A stretch of 64,000 nucleotides of DNA, taken from positions 34,776,942-34,840,941 of the forward strand of contig QCXZ01000001.1 in assembly GCA_025024175.1 (NCBI GenBank). Direction: 5' to 3'. The DNA is from Rhyzopertha dominica. Its lineage: Eukaryota > Arthropoda > Insecta > Coleoptera > Bostrichidae. This document shows positions 1 to 11,168 of the stretch, piece after piece. Below the pieces are notes generated by a model. It worked only from the letters and a program-made list of their open reading frames with translations, did no database searches and was not told the DNA's origin. The translations under genes and the position numbers were made by a program. The number at the start of each line of letters is the position of its first letter. Positions within the stretch are counted from its first letter, which is position 1.

Positions 1-8
1 GCATCTCG

Positions 9-366
9 CATGAACAAAATATGATTTCAAATAAACCGGGCCATGTAAGATTAAATAATTAGAGAACTAGCAGACTTCATACTTGGACCAGTTATGCAAT
101 TTTGAAGCAAAATATACCTTCATATAATGTTTTGGAAACCTCTTCAGATAATCTACAAGAATGCCACAAAAAGTATTTAAAAAAACGTGAGCTTATGTTG
201 CAACACAAGGTGACTCCTTATAACTTTTGTCTAAAATATTTTTTTAACCACACACTTTCCAGAATATTCAGGATTTTCGACACTTTTCCTCACATGGTAG
301 GCATTGACTAGCTCTCTAATTATTTAGTTTTACATTGCCAGGCTTATTTTGAATACGTAGTTCATG
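9..366. mobile_element. MITE with about 60-bp terminal inverted repeats
   Basis: The left arm (9-72) and right arm (305-366) are imperfect reverse complements; shared cores include taaataattagaga and ctag. The roughly 230-bp interior has no recognisable coding sequence. The small size, long TIRs and lack of a gene suggest a non-autonomous DNA transposon. Target duplications cannot be judged because the left arm is almost at the window edge. Confidence 0.6.
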
Positions 367-690
367 CAAGATGAAAATCAGACTGTGCAACCTCCATGGT
401 GTACATTTTTGGTAATGCGAATCCCAGTGACATCATAACTTCAAAGGTCTATAACTTCAACAATTCTAAAAGAAAATTATAACTTATAGTTACAAGAATA
501 AGATAAAAAGTAGAAGTTCCTATTTAAAAAAATCGAGATGACATTGATCTGACCTTGATGGCGCAATCCAAGGTCAAGCTTAATAAATCTTTTGAAACCC
601 TATAATTTTTGTCTAAAATATCTTTTTCTAAAATGCGTAGTTTCCAAGATATTCAGGGGTTTCCACACTTTTTCCTCGCCTAGTATTTAG
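218..690 (+). repeat. Two diverged direct copies of an 85-bp segment
   Basis: The stretch at about 218-302 (ataacttttgtctaaaat, then ttccagaatattcaggattt) recurs in diverged form at about 600-687 (ataatttttgtctaaaat, then ttccaagatattcaggggt). Both copies sit just before the sequence ctagtatt or a similar one. The first copy is inside the MITE at 9-366, so the two elements probably share ancestry or one captured flanking repeat DNA. Confidence 0.5.
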
Positions 691-1072
691 GGTGACCACC
701 CATCCTGATTTAGACAGGATACTACTGATTTCACAAAAAATGTCCTTCCTAATATTTGTATCTGATCAGAACATTCTTGTGTCCGGATTTCATAAATATG
801 CCTAGATTTCAAACAACATGTCAGTTATGTATTATGTTTTTTATTAATTCTGCCAACCACTTATCTTTTAAGGTGTGAAATTGTCTTTAGTAAATTGGCT
901 TATTTTGGTACATTGCTATTGTGCTATTTTGTGTACAAATTTGTGCTGCGATACATATATTATAAGTACTTAAAGATATCACTGTTGCCAACACTGTTTT
1001 GACTTCCTTCTTCCAATTATGTTACAGAAAGTGAAACTGTGCCTGAGATTTTAATCTTGTTATTGCTACCTC

Positions 1073-1115
<43 letters not shown>

Positions 1116-1204
1116 ATTATTATTACTATTATCATCATCCCTGAATAAGAATACATATGTCCTGATTTGCAAAGGCTGAAAGGTGGTTCTCACTTCTCAC
1201 CCTA
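687..1204. mobile_element. hAT-like MITE with 8-bp target duplication
   Basis: The element starts ttagggtgaccaccc and ends ggttctcacttctcacccta, giving short TIRs of the form TTAGGGTGA/TAGGGTGAG. It is flanked by cctagtat (679-686) and cccagtat (1205-1212), 8-bp duplications differing at one base, as expected for hAT insertion. The interior carries atcctgatttagacaggat and tgtcctgatttgcaaagg, typical of non-autonomous elements with a CCTGATT/CAGGAT theme. There is no gene. A large ATA microsatellite has expanded inside. Confidence 0.6.
1073..1134. repeat. TAA/ATT trinucleotide microsatellite
   Basis: About 13 uninterrupted TAA units run from 1073 and are followed by (ATT)n with interruptions to about 1134. 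The second half is nearly the reverse complement of the first, so the tract can fold back. It lies inside the MITE at 687-1204. Confidence 0.95.
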
Positions 1205-2267
1205 CCCAGTATATACTAGGTTCATGAATAATGAAAAGTATGAATTTAAAATTGTTTCCAGTGGCTGAACAAAATTACAGACACCAAATACTATTTAATT
1301 TTCATCTCCTAGCAGTATGCATTTACAAAATACTTTTGTGGATAGATTGCTGCAAATGAAATGCTGATGTTTCAGTAATTATGAAATCAATATCAATCAG
1401 TCTAAAGGCTACTTTTGGACATTTCTGTCCAAGCTGTTAGTATTGTCACTGTTATTGCCATTATATTTTTTATATTGCATATTAAGTCATATTCTGGCAT
1501 GAGTTAGCTATTTGTGCACCCCACGTTTTTTGTTTTTAACTTTACAAGTATTTTCATAGCTATTTAAAAAAATCAGAATCACACATTTTCTGGACAATCT
1601 GTATGGGGTTATAAATCTGCAAGGGGCAAGGAGAAATTATTTTATAGTTTTTATTAGTGCGATTTAAAAACGTGGAAAATTAAAATAAATTAAATTTTTT
1701 ATTTGAATAATTATTTCCTGCTTTTTAATTTTTAGTCTTGTTTGCGTGAAATTTTGCAATCGATTTTATATCACTTACCTCTCACCTAAAATCAAAATCT
1801 ATTATACCTGTTTATTAATAGCAAAGGTTTGAGGAAAAAATATTGTCAACCTCAAGCGGTCACACATACAAGTACTGACCGCGCTCGACGTTGCATGTTG
1901 CATAACCTCAGTGATCGGACGGGACTAGGTTTCCGGTTGGAGGTTGAGGTTTGAGGTTATGTTCATAATTTTGTTCGGATAAGAAGGAGCTGTTTTAATT
2001 ATTAAGACTATAAAAACAGGTATCAGACAGATAAAAAGGGAGTTAATATAGCATTATAATCCAGTTTCAAGCTACGTTTATCGTTTCAAGTCTCTAGCTC
2101 AACAGGAAGTTAGGTAGTTAAAATCGATTGCAACATTTGTGCCGAAAACGAGTTAATAAGAACGTTTTTTGATAACTAACAGCGGCGGCCGCCTGATACT
2201 GACCGACTGACAGTCAGTTTGAGTTCGCACTGAGACAGCTTTGTCTGCAATCAACTCATCTCTGAAA

Positions 2268-2374
2268 ATGCTCAGCACGGGAGTGGGCGAAACGTCAGCG
2301 AAAAAGAAATCGCGCCGACCACGGCCAACTAAATCGAAATCACCCACCAAATTGAAAATATTGGCAGTAGTAAA
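2268..2374 (+). CDS. Possible first coding exon of an unknown gene
   Basis: An ATG at 2268 in good context (gaaaATG) opens a frame with a very basic product beginning MLSTGVGETSAKKKSRRPRP and continuing TKSKSPTKLK. It reaches a stop at 2376-2378, but a donor-like GTAGGT at 2375 could end the exon before it. The preceding 400 bp are distinctly richer in G+C than their surroundings and contain an arthropod initiator-like TCAGT at 2214-2218, as expected for a 5' UTR. I recognise no family and found no second exon. It may be non-coding transcript or chance. Confidence 0.25.
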
Positions 2375-2379
2375 GTAGG

Positions 2380-4790
2380 TAGTCTATCAATGAAAGATAT
2401 GTTGATAATACGTTTTGGACTCTGCATTATCAAGAGTTTTAAGGATGTAACAAAATGTTATTACATACTAGAGTGCTCTGGCAATTATACCGAATTCACC
2501 ACTTTAGTCAGCAGTAGAAGTCTTTAGGGTGATTTTGATCTGACCAACACCTCTTAAATTAGTGGTACAAAATATGCCCTTTTCAAATGTAATTATTGCT
2601 GTTCATTATGAATCTAAGACGTAGTCAAAGGGATCCCTTCTCTTTGACGTAGTGTAGAGCTTTACTAGACTAGGCACAGCCTATTAAGGCCGAGCAAGCG
2701 TAGCGATTGCAAAAATTGTATAATTTGCAACTGAAAAAATAATGCCTAAACAGCAAGTGACAACATTGCGCTTTTTTGAGTTGACTATTGTAACCTTGGT
2801 CAATGGTAATACAGAGTGACATTAAACCAGCTCATGACGTAGGTTCATTTTGAGTAGATTATAAAGCAAAAAGTCCTCGAGCGATAAAATGCGGCTTTAC
2901 GGCCGAATTCGACAACTAACGGGTGTTCATAAAAAACGGGTCAAGTGAGCCGGTTATGGCTTTTTCATCGTGAACATACGTCGTAATGTTGCTGCAACAT
3001 ATTGATGAACTGTCATTTGTGTCGATTATCAAACAAGCTTCGTTGTTTATCTGCTTATTTTTATGCGAATTCTTTTAAAAAATGTTACAGTATAGGCAAT
3101 GGAATTTAAGATTACAGCTTACGTGAACTACATTCTGTTACATTATTTTACGCGGGAAAGGCGGCAAAATCCGTGATTCGCGTTTTAACCATTTATAATA
3201 ACAGGTATTATTTTGAACACACAAAGATAGTTATTACAAAACAATAACACGCGATGTGTGTAATGCTCGTATATTTATTTATTTAACAGATTGTAACTAG
3301 AGTAGAAACCACCAGGTGGCGTGTCACTTTTCGCTTATGTTCCATCGCGTATAACTTTACATATATAAATTCTGTAGAAACGGGTGCAACTAAGATTGCA
3401 GAACGTTTTAGTTTTCTTTATAGAACAAGTTTTATTTTTTTTTACTTCGTATATTTAGGTTGTTTTTGAAGACTTATACATATTATACACTATACAATAC
3501 AAGATCAGGATAGGCAACAAATACCACAATCGTTATTACCAGTATCACATATTGATGTCAAACTTACACTGTCAAAGTTACTTTTGCACTAGACTACTAA
3601 ACAACACTTTACGATGTTGTGTTGACGTAGGATTGCAATATTATTTATAAAATTTAATATATAAATCGTAATAGGCGATCAACAAATAAATTGTCGCCTT
3701 AGTTGAAAGCCGAAGTGGCCCATCTTGTCGCCTGTCGCCAATAAGGAATTTTTGTCGCAAATTTGATTTTCAAGTCACCCAATCTGACCACCCTGAATGT
3801 GACTCGGCAGGCGCTACGTTCGTAGTAGAAAAAGAAAACCATGTATTTCTTGATCCTTTTTTATAAACGCCCGTTATTCCATTGTCTGGTTTAAATTAGT
3901 TTCGCTTTACCAAGGTTACAAAGTGTCATATCTGTACAACTGACAGGAAAGCGCAGTATTGCAACTTGTTATTTATGCATGCATATATATTTTATTGTTA
4001 TGAAAATTGAGCAATTTTAGGAAGTTTTCTATGCAACTTGGACGTAACTGACCTTTTATTATTGCTGTTTATTATTTACATCAGGGCATAGTTCCATAAA
4101 GTTTTACAATATTTCTTTGTTGCATACGCACATAGGTATACTAATCAGTTATATTATTGTTATATTACGCTAGTAGTAGAAAAGCGATTTCTAAAGTCCA
4201 TTAAAAAAATTTCCCGGATTACCTGCGCATATGTATTTATACCTCTATAGCAAACTCAACTACCTATATGAAAACTTAATCAATTCTTTTAATTACTTAA
4301 CGCGTTGGCAGATATAAATTAGCCATTGCCTGTAATCTCATATAGCCTCTTAGACATATTAGCTTTGTATGCTAGTTAACAAAGGAATGAAACACAAAAT
4401 CTAATTATCTAGAGTACCTACATTTAGTTGTAAGACCGTAATGGAAATACTGCCTTGTTTGAAGCTTACTGCAAATGTTGGTGAAAGAAGTTTTTTAACG
4501 TTCTGTTTCATCTCTTGTCCATGCTGCAATATTTACAGCTCCTTTGTGGTACGGGTTCAATAAGATGATAAATATTTCATAAAGTGTTTTATGCGGCATG
4601 GCCACATAGGCTATTAATAATAAATGCTGTAGCGCAAGGGCCTCAAAGCTGCAATGCAGCATGTTAAAAGCTCGAAATTAGCATGAATTTAAAGCAACTA
4701 CGACCGTCCTTGGTGGGTTTGATAAAGTTCTTAGCTTCTATTTCTTTTCGTTTGGTATAATTCTAGATAGCACTACCGGCGTTCCATATA
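2380..4790. other. No gene recognised
   Basis: AT-rich sequence with no credible reading frame. The stretch at about 3675-3795 (ending caatctgaccaccctga) resembles the end of a DNA transposon, but I could not find a matching opposite end. Confidence 0.5.
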
Positions 4791-6015
4791 CAGGGTGGGT
4801 TGTTTTCGATGACCAGTATAATTGGCTATGGAATCATAAAGCGACTTTTTTATCTATTCAAAGATATAACACTCAGTATAGTTATTTTGAAAAATACCAA
4901 AATTATGGCCAATTTTCTGTATTATTTTTGTATTGTTTATAAATAGTTAGCCGTGGAATAAATGTTTCTTGTATCTGACAGAACTGAGCACTAAAAATTC
5001 ACGTATTTGTAAGTTGAAATGGGGTTTTCAAGTCTAAAAAAGCTTAGAATATGGTTGAATGTTACATCATATGCCGCAAAAATTCCGTTCGAACATCTGA
5101 AAAATACTTTCATCGCTACCAAAATCGCCGTCCGCCTTCTTTAAAGCAATCTAAAAGGCTTTACGATAACTGAAAACCAAGAAATCGGCCCAAGTGATAA
5201 ATGAAGCTACACAAATAAACCTTTTGTCCGCCATATTCAACCCGTGGAATTGCTTTAAATATTGGCACTTCACAAAGGACTGTCGTTAAAACATTGAAAT
5301 TACATAGATTTCACCCCCACAAGCTTACAGTTAGCCAAATATTGCATGCTGGGGATGAAGATCGGCGGCTAGAGTTTTGTAATTGGTATAAAAACATGTG
5401 CGCACAAGACCCACAGTTTTTTTTATGATTATGTGGCCGGATGAAACAAAATTTGCAAACTGTGGTATTTTTAACCGACGTAATGAACTTCTCTGGGCAC
5501 AAGAAAACCCTGGCAATGTGCAGCAAAGAAGACCTCAAATCAGATTTGGGTTTAATGTTTGGTGCGGTATTATTGGGTCCACCATTCTAGGTCCGTACAT
5601 TTTTAGCCATTCTGTAAGTTGTGAACGTTACCTTTATTTTTTGCAAAATGATTTTGAATAAATCGACGACTTTATGACTCCATAGTCAACTGTAGTTTCC
5701 ATTAAAAAAACAAAAGTTTATGTTATATCTCAAAAATGACAAAGTGCGTAACAAATTGGTCTCTACTATTTTATTAAGAATAAATTTATCTACAACTTTT
5801 GTATTTACATATTTTTGTAACATCAAAAATAAACGAGATACAAGGATTCAAAGAAATACTCAAAATGTAGTTTTTTCAAAATATCTAGTAAGCCATGAAC
5901 TGTTTTTAAAACAAAACGTGAATTGAGTTAGGTCAACAAAACGGCGAATCTTTCTCCATTTAACCTTCTTTCGAGATCCCCATACTAGTCGTCATCAAAA
6001 AAAAAACTCACCCTG
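4791..6015 (+). mobile_element. Tc1/mariner element, internally deleted
   Basis: The ends are inverted repeats: cagggtgggttgttttcgat on the left and, reverse-complemented, cagggtgagttttttttttg on the right. A TA precedes the left end (4789-4790); the right flank reads TC, so the TA duplication has decayed on one side. The 1.2-kb body holds one broken transposase segment (5240-5661) and then AT-rich filler leading to the right TIR. The second and third catalytic acids are absent, so this is a non-autonomous deletion derivative. Confidence 0.8.
5240..5661 (+). pseudogene. Tc1/mariner transposase fragment (first catalytic Asp region)
   Basis: Recognisable blocks, with a frame change between them: RTVVKTLKLHRFHPHKL and DEDRRLEFCNWYKNM (helix-turn-helix end and linker) in one frame, then from 5398 in another frame MWPDETKFAN with the first catalytic Asp, NRRNELLWAQENPGN and FGFNVWCGIIG. 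The frame stops at 5659-5661 after LQNDFE. Everything C-terminal is deleted. The fragment belongs to the lineage with FHPHK and WCGII signatures, related to but distinct from the two rosa-type copies in the canoe intron. Confidence 0.8.
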
Positions 6016-7426
6016 TCGTCATTTGGGTACTTAACATTTTATCTCTTTTTTCTCTGACAGAAACAGATGTTAGATCTTCTGCTTCCCTTGGTGGGATCAT
6101 TAAATAATTTTTGTTCAAAGGCAGAGTAAGTGACAGATATTTTATTTTAAAACATGAAGTTAAACAGAAACTAAACTTAAAAAAAGCATCGCATAAGTGT
6201 TGAAACTGTTCTCTAAACCTAATTTGGTCGGCTGGCTCACTCTAACTCAATAATGCTAGGACGCTGTATAAATCCTTTTGGGATCTGTTATAAACCAGGA
6301 ATTTTAATTGTTATCAAAAAGTATGTCTTTAGTCTAACGATGGATAAAAAATATTCAGGAATATAAATTGAATGAAATTAAAAAACACTCGAGCTCACTA
6401 AGCTGAATTAATGGCCAAGCCAAAATGTACAAACTAAACTTAAAAATGAATAGCACTGCATCAGTTCTTTGCAAAGCTGCAGCAACGGCGGTATGGATCG
6501 CCTACACTAAATGAGGGTATCGAGTGCACTTTGACTTTTGATTAATTTTTAATTCATTTATTCATTCATTTCAAGTCAATTGAACTGAAACTTTTTATTG
6601 GATGCTGCTGTAGCACAGGTGTGAAACTTCTCAAGCGTTGTCAGTTTCAAATAGATTTTTGTTAATTTACAAAATAATGGTGTAGTGTTTTTCAATCAAA
6701 AAATCAATTTTTAGGGATCAATGAGACGTTTTACGGCAAACTTGAAAGAGACATGTTTTATTTATAATTGATTAGATTACAAAACTGTATTAGTTTTGTA
6801 TAAAAATCAAAAGACGTAAAAGTTATATTAAAAAGAAGGGATGTGCATTACCCCGGTGCACGCCACTGGTACTTTAGAAACCTCCCGATTACTTTTTTGA
6901 TTTTCACCAAATTTGAAATTGATATATATAAGATATAGTTCAAAAAGTCTTAAAAAATCACTTTTTTTAAATTCTATATCAACACCCTGTACAGGTATCA
7001 AAAACAAAGCGTTTTCGGAAAAATTATTTTAAACGTTGTCGGTGTATTTCGAGGACACCTTGTATATCTCTATAGTTCTAGAAAGATAGATCATCTTCCC
7101 ATTTGGTACTGCAGCTCGGAAGTCCTGTAAAATTCTTTTTGAAATAGATAGGTTGATGCGGTCCGATAGAATGATCAGGAGGATCCCTAACACTATTTAT
7201 GTAGCTGATATTATTACCATTAGGTGTAATTCACATAATAGCAATCAAATTAACTATAACCGAAAATGCGTGGTATAGTTGGGTGTCCTTTTCACAGCTT
7301 TCAAAAACCAGATATATCAATATACAAGTTATGTATGTACCTACTTTAGTATGACTAATCTGTTAGGTATTAATTTGTAATTCTGAAAATTAAATTGCCT
7401 ACATTCTCCTGTGAGGCTAAGAAAAT
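6016..7426. other. No gene recognised
   Basis: AT-rich sequence. A caacaccctgtacagg motif near 6980 and gaggacaccttgtatatc near 7050 look like transposon ends, but no paired inverted repeat or coding remnant was found. Confidence 0.5.
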
Positions 7427-8290
7427 GCAAAAAACCGCTGCAAACTGAATCAATACTTCCATCAAGTTGTCAAAATGACATTTACGCTTTTGTTTCTTAT
7501 ATTATACGATCAATAATGAGGTTTTGCGCATTTTTTCGCTACACATTTTTTTCTACGACAAACGGCTCTCGTGATAGCAAAAATGTATAAAATTTTAAAA
7601 TCAGTTTTTCCTAAATAACTACAAAATTATTACCTTAACAAAAAATTGCAAGAGTGCTTTTCGATCAGAAATTTGATAATCTATATAATATATAACAGCA
7701 AAATTAAAAAAAAATTATGTGGACAGGGTCCAAAATCCAGTTTTTTAGATATATTTAAAAACGTCAAAATTTTGGATTTTTTTTAAACTCTGAGAAAATT
7801 GATTTCCTATTTGATGTTGTTTTGAATATATTATTTAAGTATTTTCGGAGATATTTAGAAAAAAACCTGTTTTTTTAAAGTGGTGGTTTTTTGCTAATAT
7901 CTTATAAACAGTTTACTACACAGAAAATTTATAGGTACAAATAAAACTCGCAATTATACTACTAATCACATACTAAAAAAAAATTGCAAAAAGGGTAGTT
8001 ACCCCACAATTTCACCCCCTTCCCTATACCCTGCTTACCCCAAAAACAATAGGTCGCTTTGGGTAGTTGAGATTTATTGTATGCCAAATGTTGTCTTTTG
8101 AAAGTTATCGCGTCCTCACACAGACAATAATTTTTTTGCTCAAATTTTGTTTTTGGACGTTTTCGAGCATTTTAAAGCGATTGAGCAAAAAAAATATTGA
8201 AAACTTTTTTCGCGATACAGTTAACTTCCCATCCTTGGGATATGAGAGTAAAAAGTTTTTAGGTGTACACGTATAATTAACGTAAAAGTT
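7427..8290 (+). repeat. Dispersed repeat of about 0.85 kb, copy A
   Basis: Starts aaaaaaccgctgcaaactga and ends near the gattgagcaaaaaaaatatt/cttcccatccttgg region. A diverged, shorter copy in the same orientation occupies 53439-54125. Shared blocks include caaaatgacatttacgctt, attatacgatcaataatgag and gggtagttaccccacaattt. There is no coding capacity and no obvious TIR. The class is unknown; a 5'-truncated retroelement tail or a non-autonomous DNA element are both possible. Confidence 0.8.
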
Positions 8291-8890
8291 CATGTCATTT
8301 TAAAGTTACAAAATTTCATGAGAGTTGGAAATTAGCGAATTGTAACTACAACAACCAATTTACTCGATTTATACAGGACGCCATATTGTGGGTTTTCCAA
8401 TGAAGAATAGTCTTCCTGAATATCCATTTCCATTATTTTTTTTACTTACACGCAATACACATTCGCATGTTTCGTCTTCAGGGATGACGCGGTCAAATTG
8501 TAGCTACTTGTATATCGATCCTACACAAAGTTACGCCAACATATACGAAGTAGGGCGACAGCGATAACAGACCANCAGACAGAGGGTATCCGGTGTGAAA
8601 ACTAGTCACATTATTGCTACTTTGCCGTTACCTCCCCATTGTGTATGCAAGTACAATGCACTTCCTTAGGTTTGCTTTTTATAGACATTATTAGGTTGGG
8701 TAAGAGTTAAAATCACTTTAAGAATATACACCGTTATAAAAAGGAATACAACAAATCGTGTAATGTCAAGGTATAAATACGATAGAATGAAAAATAGTAA
8801 ATTCTAATTTTAACTAATTACTACAAAACCTAGTCACCATTTACTTTGTAAAAATAATTGCTTGATGGGCAACTCGAAATCAAATCAATT

Positions 8891-9135
8891 GATTGCAGTT
8901 ACTATATATTATCAAATAATTAATAATGGTCTTTATGGTATAGTTTAAGCTTTTTACAGCACCCTTATGGCTTAACGTGGCGGACGAAAAAGTAGCTTTG
9001 TTTTCTCATTGATTTGATTGCAGTTACTATATATTATCAAATAATTAATAATGGTCTTTATGGTATAGTTTAAGCTTTTTACAGCACCCTTACGGCTTAA
9101 CGTGGCGGACGAAAAAGTAGCTTTGTTTTCTCATT
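8891..9135. repeat. Near-perfect tandem duplication, 125-bp unit
   Basis: Unit 1 is 8891-9015 and unit 2 begins at 9016 with the same gattgcagttactatatatt and runs to about 9135. Over the shared stretch the only difference I see is cccttatggc versus cccttacggc. Such similarity in a region full of decayed repeats points to a recent duplication or an assembly effect. Confidence 0.9.
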
Positions 9136-9265
9136 TTAAATAACAGAATGTTGCAACCGCTATTTATTAATTTCTTATTCTTTTTTCTCGACCATCTAGT
9201 AGCCAATAATTGGGTATTTCAGTGAAGTAAAAATTACTGAATTCAATATAGTTTCGTTACTAGTT

Positions 9266-9862
9266 GTAACATATGCAAATAATTCCCTATGTTGGTTAGT
9301 ATAAAAAATGAATTCAAGTACGTGAATATTCAACTCAAAGTTGAACTATTTTAAAACGCTCTCCAAAGGATGTGACGACTTAACTGAAAATGGAAATACG
9401 CAACTTGGCAGCAGTGTTATTTTGCATTCTTTTGTGGCTGTCAAATCACGGTCAGATGTCGGGCGTCAGACAAGCTGATTGTTAACACACGTGGTTTTGT
9501 AAACGTTATCTTCTTGTGCCGGTGTGGGATTGTTTGTGTTTGATGATGCTTAATTAACGCAAGAACAACGATAAACAAAAGAAAACAAACACAACACATA
9601 AAAACCGCGTTTACAGATGATTCAGCTCAGCTGCCACTGTACTGTTAGTGGTTAGCTGTACGCGATGTTGCTACTTACTCCGATTGTAGTTTATTCCTCC
9701 CTTTTTAAAACGGTATAACCAGTTTGTTCATTCATGATATCACAACTGAATTCTTTAATTTTTATTAATTAGTATCTCAAGTTATACGCAATATTGAAAG
9801 AAATAAAAAAGGTCAGGATCGTTCAGAACGTATTATAAAAAAAACGACGAAATTCCCAATTA
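9266..9862 (+). repeat. 0.6-kb repeat, copy 1
   Basis: Shares extended similarity with 12874-13470 in direct orientation, 3.6 kb away. Matching blocks include gcaaataattccct, gatgtgacgacttaactga, ctgtcaaatcacggtc, gtggttttgtaaacgttatc and tatacgcaatattgaaag. The composition is less AT-rich than the flanks. No TIR or poly-A tail was seen. It may be a duplicated single-copy region or an unclassified interspersed repeat. Confidence 0.85.
9390..9485 (+). CDS. Small frame with signal-peptide-like sequence (doubtful)
   Basis: A 31-codon frame begins MEIRNLAAVLFCILLWLSNH and ends in QADC then TAA. The n-region is short and the h-region (LAAVLFCILLWL) is strongly hydrophobic, like a secretion signal. 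In the second repeat copy the same frame is open to the same stop, but the ATG is AAG and the six codon differences I can see are all amino-acid changes. That argues against selection on the protein. A donor-like GTAAAC follows near 9498, so it could be a first exon. Confidence 0.15.
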   Translation: MEIRNLAAVLFCILLWLSNHGQMSGVRQADC

Positions 9863-10370
9863 AAGCAAATATCCCATTCATTGTAAAGGTATTATTAGGT
9901 TTCGGTTTAGGTCTTTATTTAAATTGTATTTNGTAAAAGACGGGCTAAGTTANCTATATGTAATGTACAAAAATTGTTGGCTACACAGTGATAAAGACAA
10001 TGAAAACAAGCAAATTTTTTGTCTTGTAACTATAAATGAAAAGTTGCAAAAAATTTTAAATAATTTTATTTCCTTGAATAATGCTTTAAAAAGTGTCCAT
10101 CGAATATATAAAGCCCATCTCGATGAAAACAACCAAAAGATAGATACCGCACCAGGACATCGAAAATTAAATACCTTTACATAATAGTGTCTAATCTGAT
10201 TACACACCTTTTTTGCGAAACAATGTTTTGTGACATGTGTTACAAAAGTTACGGCTCTTATGAAAATATGATTCATTCAGGCTGCTGATTTGAATTAGAT
10301 GGTGCCTAGGACTGGTGGTTTTAAGGCAACATTTAAAGGAATGATATGCCTTACCTCATATTAATAATAT
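9863..10370. other. No gene recognised; one open frame of unknown nature
   Basis: Contains an open frame with N's at about 9930-10184 (SLNNALKSVHRIYKAHLDEN and similar) with no family I recognise. It is probably chance. Confidence 0.3.
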
Positions 10371-11168
10371 TAGGTTGACTAATATAAGTTCCCGCCGCGC
10401 CGTTTATGTTGTGTTTAAAATTATGCATTAAAATATTTTTTTTTGTATAATGTTTAATGTTATTCGGGACAATTTTTTTCTCTACAAGATAATGTATTTG
10501 GTTTTTTCGTTTAGATTATTTTTTTTCAATTTTTTTATTATTTATATGGAGTGTCAGGTCGACAAAACCGAGCATATTCGACACCACCTTTTTGCGTTTA
10601 ATCGAGGCGCCAAAGTTGTAGAGGCCGCTCAAGNGATTTGCGCTNTGTACGGAAAGGGTGCCATAGCTGAAAGGACTGCTCGGGATTTGTTCACCAAATG
10701 CAAAAATGGCAATTTTGACCTGAAACTGAAAGACATACCTCNTTCCGGACGACCAACTGAAGTTGNTTCNATCGCTCTTCATCAAAATCAGTTGGTCGTC
10801 CGGAACGAGATTCAGGTTGAAATTGCCATTTTTGAATTTGGTCAACTAATCCCGAGCAGTCCTTTAAGCTATGGCACCCTCTCCGTACACGGCGCAAATC
10901 TCTTGAGCGGCCTGCTGTGCTTTTGGCGCCTCGATTAATAAACGCAAAAAGAAGGTAGTGTCGAAAATGCTCGTTTTTGCCGACCTGACACTTAATTTAA
11001 ATGAACTAAACATTGACAAAAATCAATCCAAATAAAAAAAAACAAATACATTATCTTGTAGAGCAAAAAATTGTTTTTCGAATAACACAAAACATGTCAA
11101 AAATATTTATTTTTAACGCGTAATTTTAAACACAACAAAAACGGCGGGAAGTTATTAGCCAACCGATT
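10371..11168. mobile_element. Fold-back element: two opposed mariner 5' halves
   Basis: The left half (from 10371, ggttgactaatataagttcc) and the right half (to 11168) are reverse complements over almost 400 bp each, meeting near 10770-10790. Each arm holds a mariner TIR-like end (gttcccgccg), a 5' UTR and the first roughly 60 codons of a mariner transposase reading inward: FAFNRGAKVVEAA, YGKGAIAERTARD and SGRPTE. These are the paired helix-turn-helix and the GRP motif. There is no catalytic domain. The transcript would form one long hairpin. Several N's fall inside the arms. Confidence 0.85.

Noticed and set aside
3675..3795. Repeat ending caatctgaccaccctga, tested as partner of the agggtgaccaccc end at 689
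   Set aside because: The end sequences do not form matching inverted repeats, and 687-1204 already has a better partner with an 8-bp duplication.
6980..7066. acaccctgtaca and gacaccttgtatat motifs (also near 17865, 23825, 26858, 38885, 41770, 51888) as element ends
   Set aside because: Each is a lone short motif without a partner TIR or coding remnant; listed as background transposon debris only.
9930..10184. Open frame with N's, 86 codons
   Set aside because: No recognised motif, overlapping open frame on the other strand and no splice context; likely chance.
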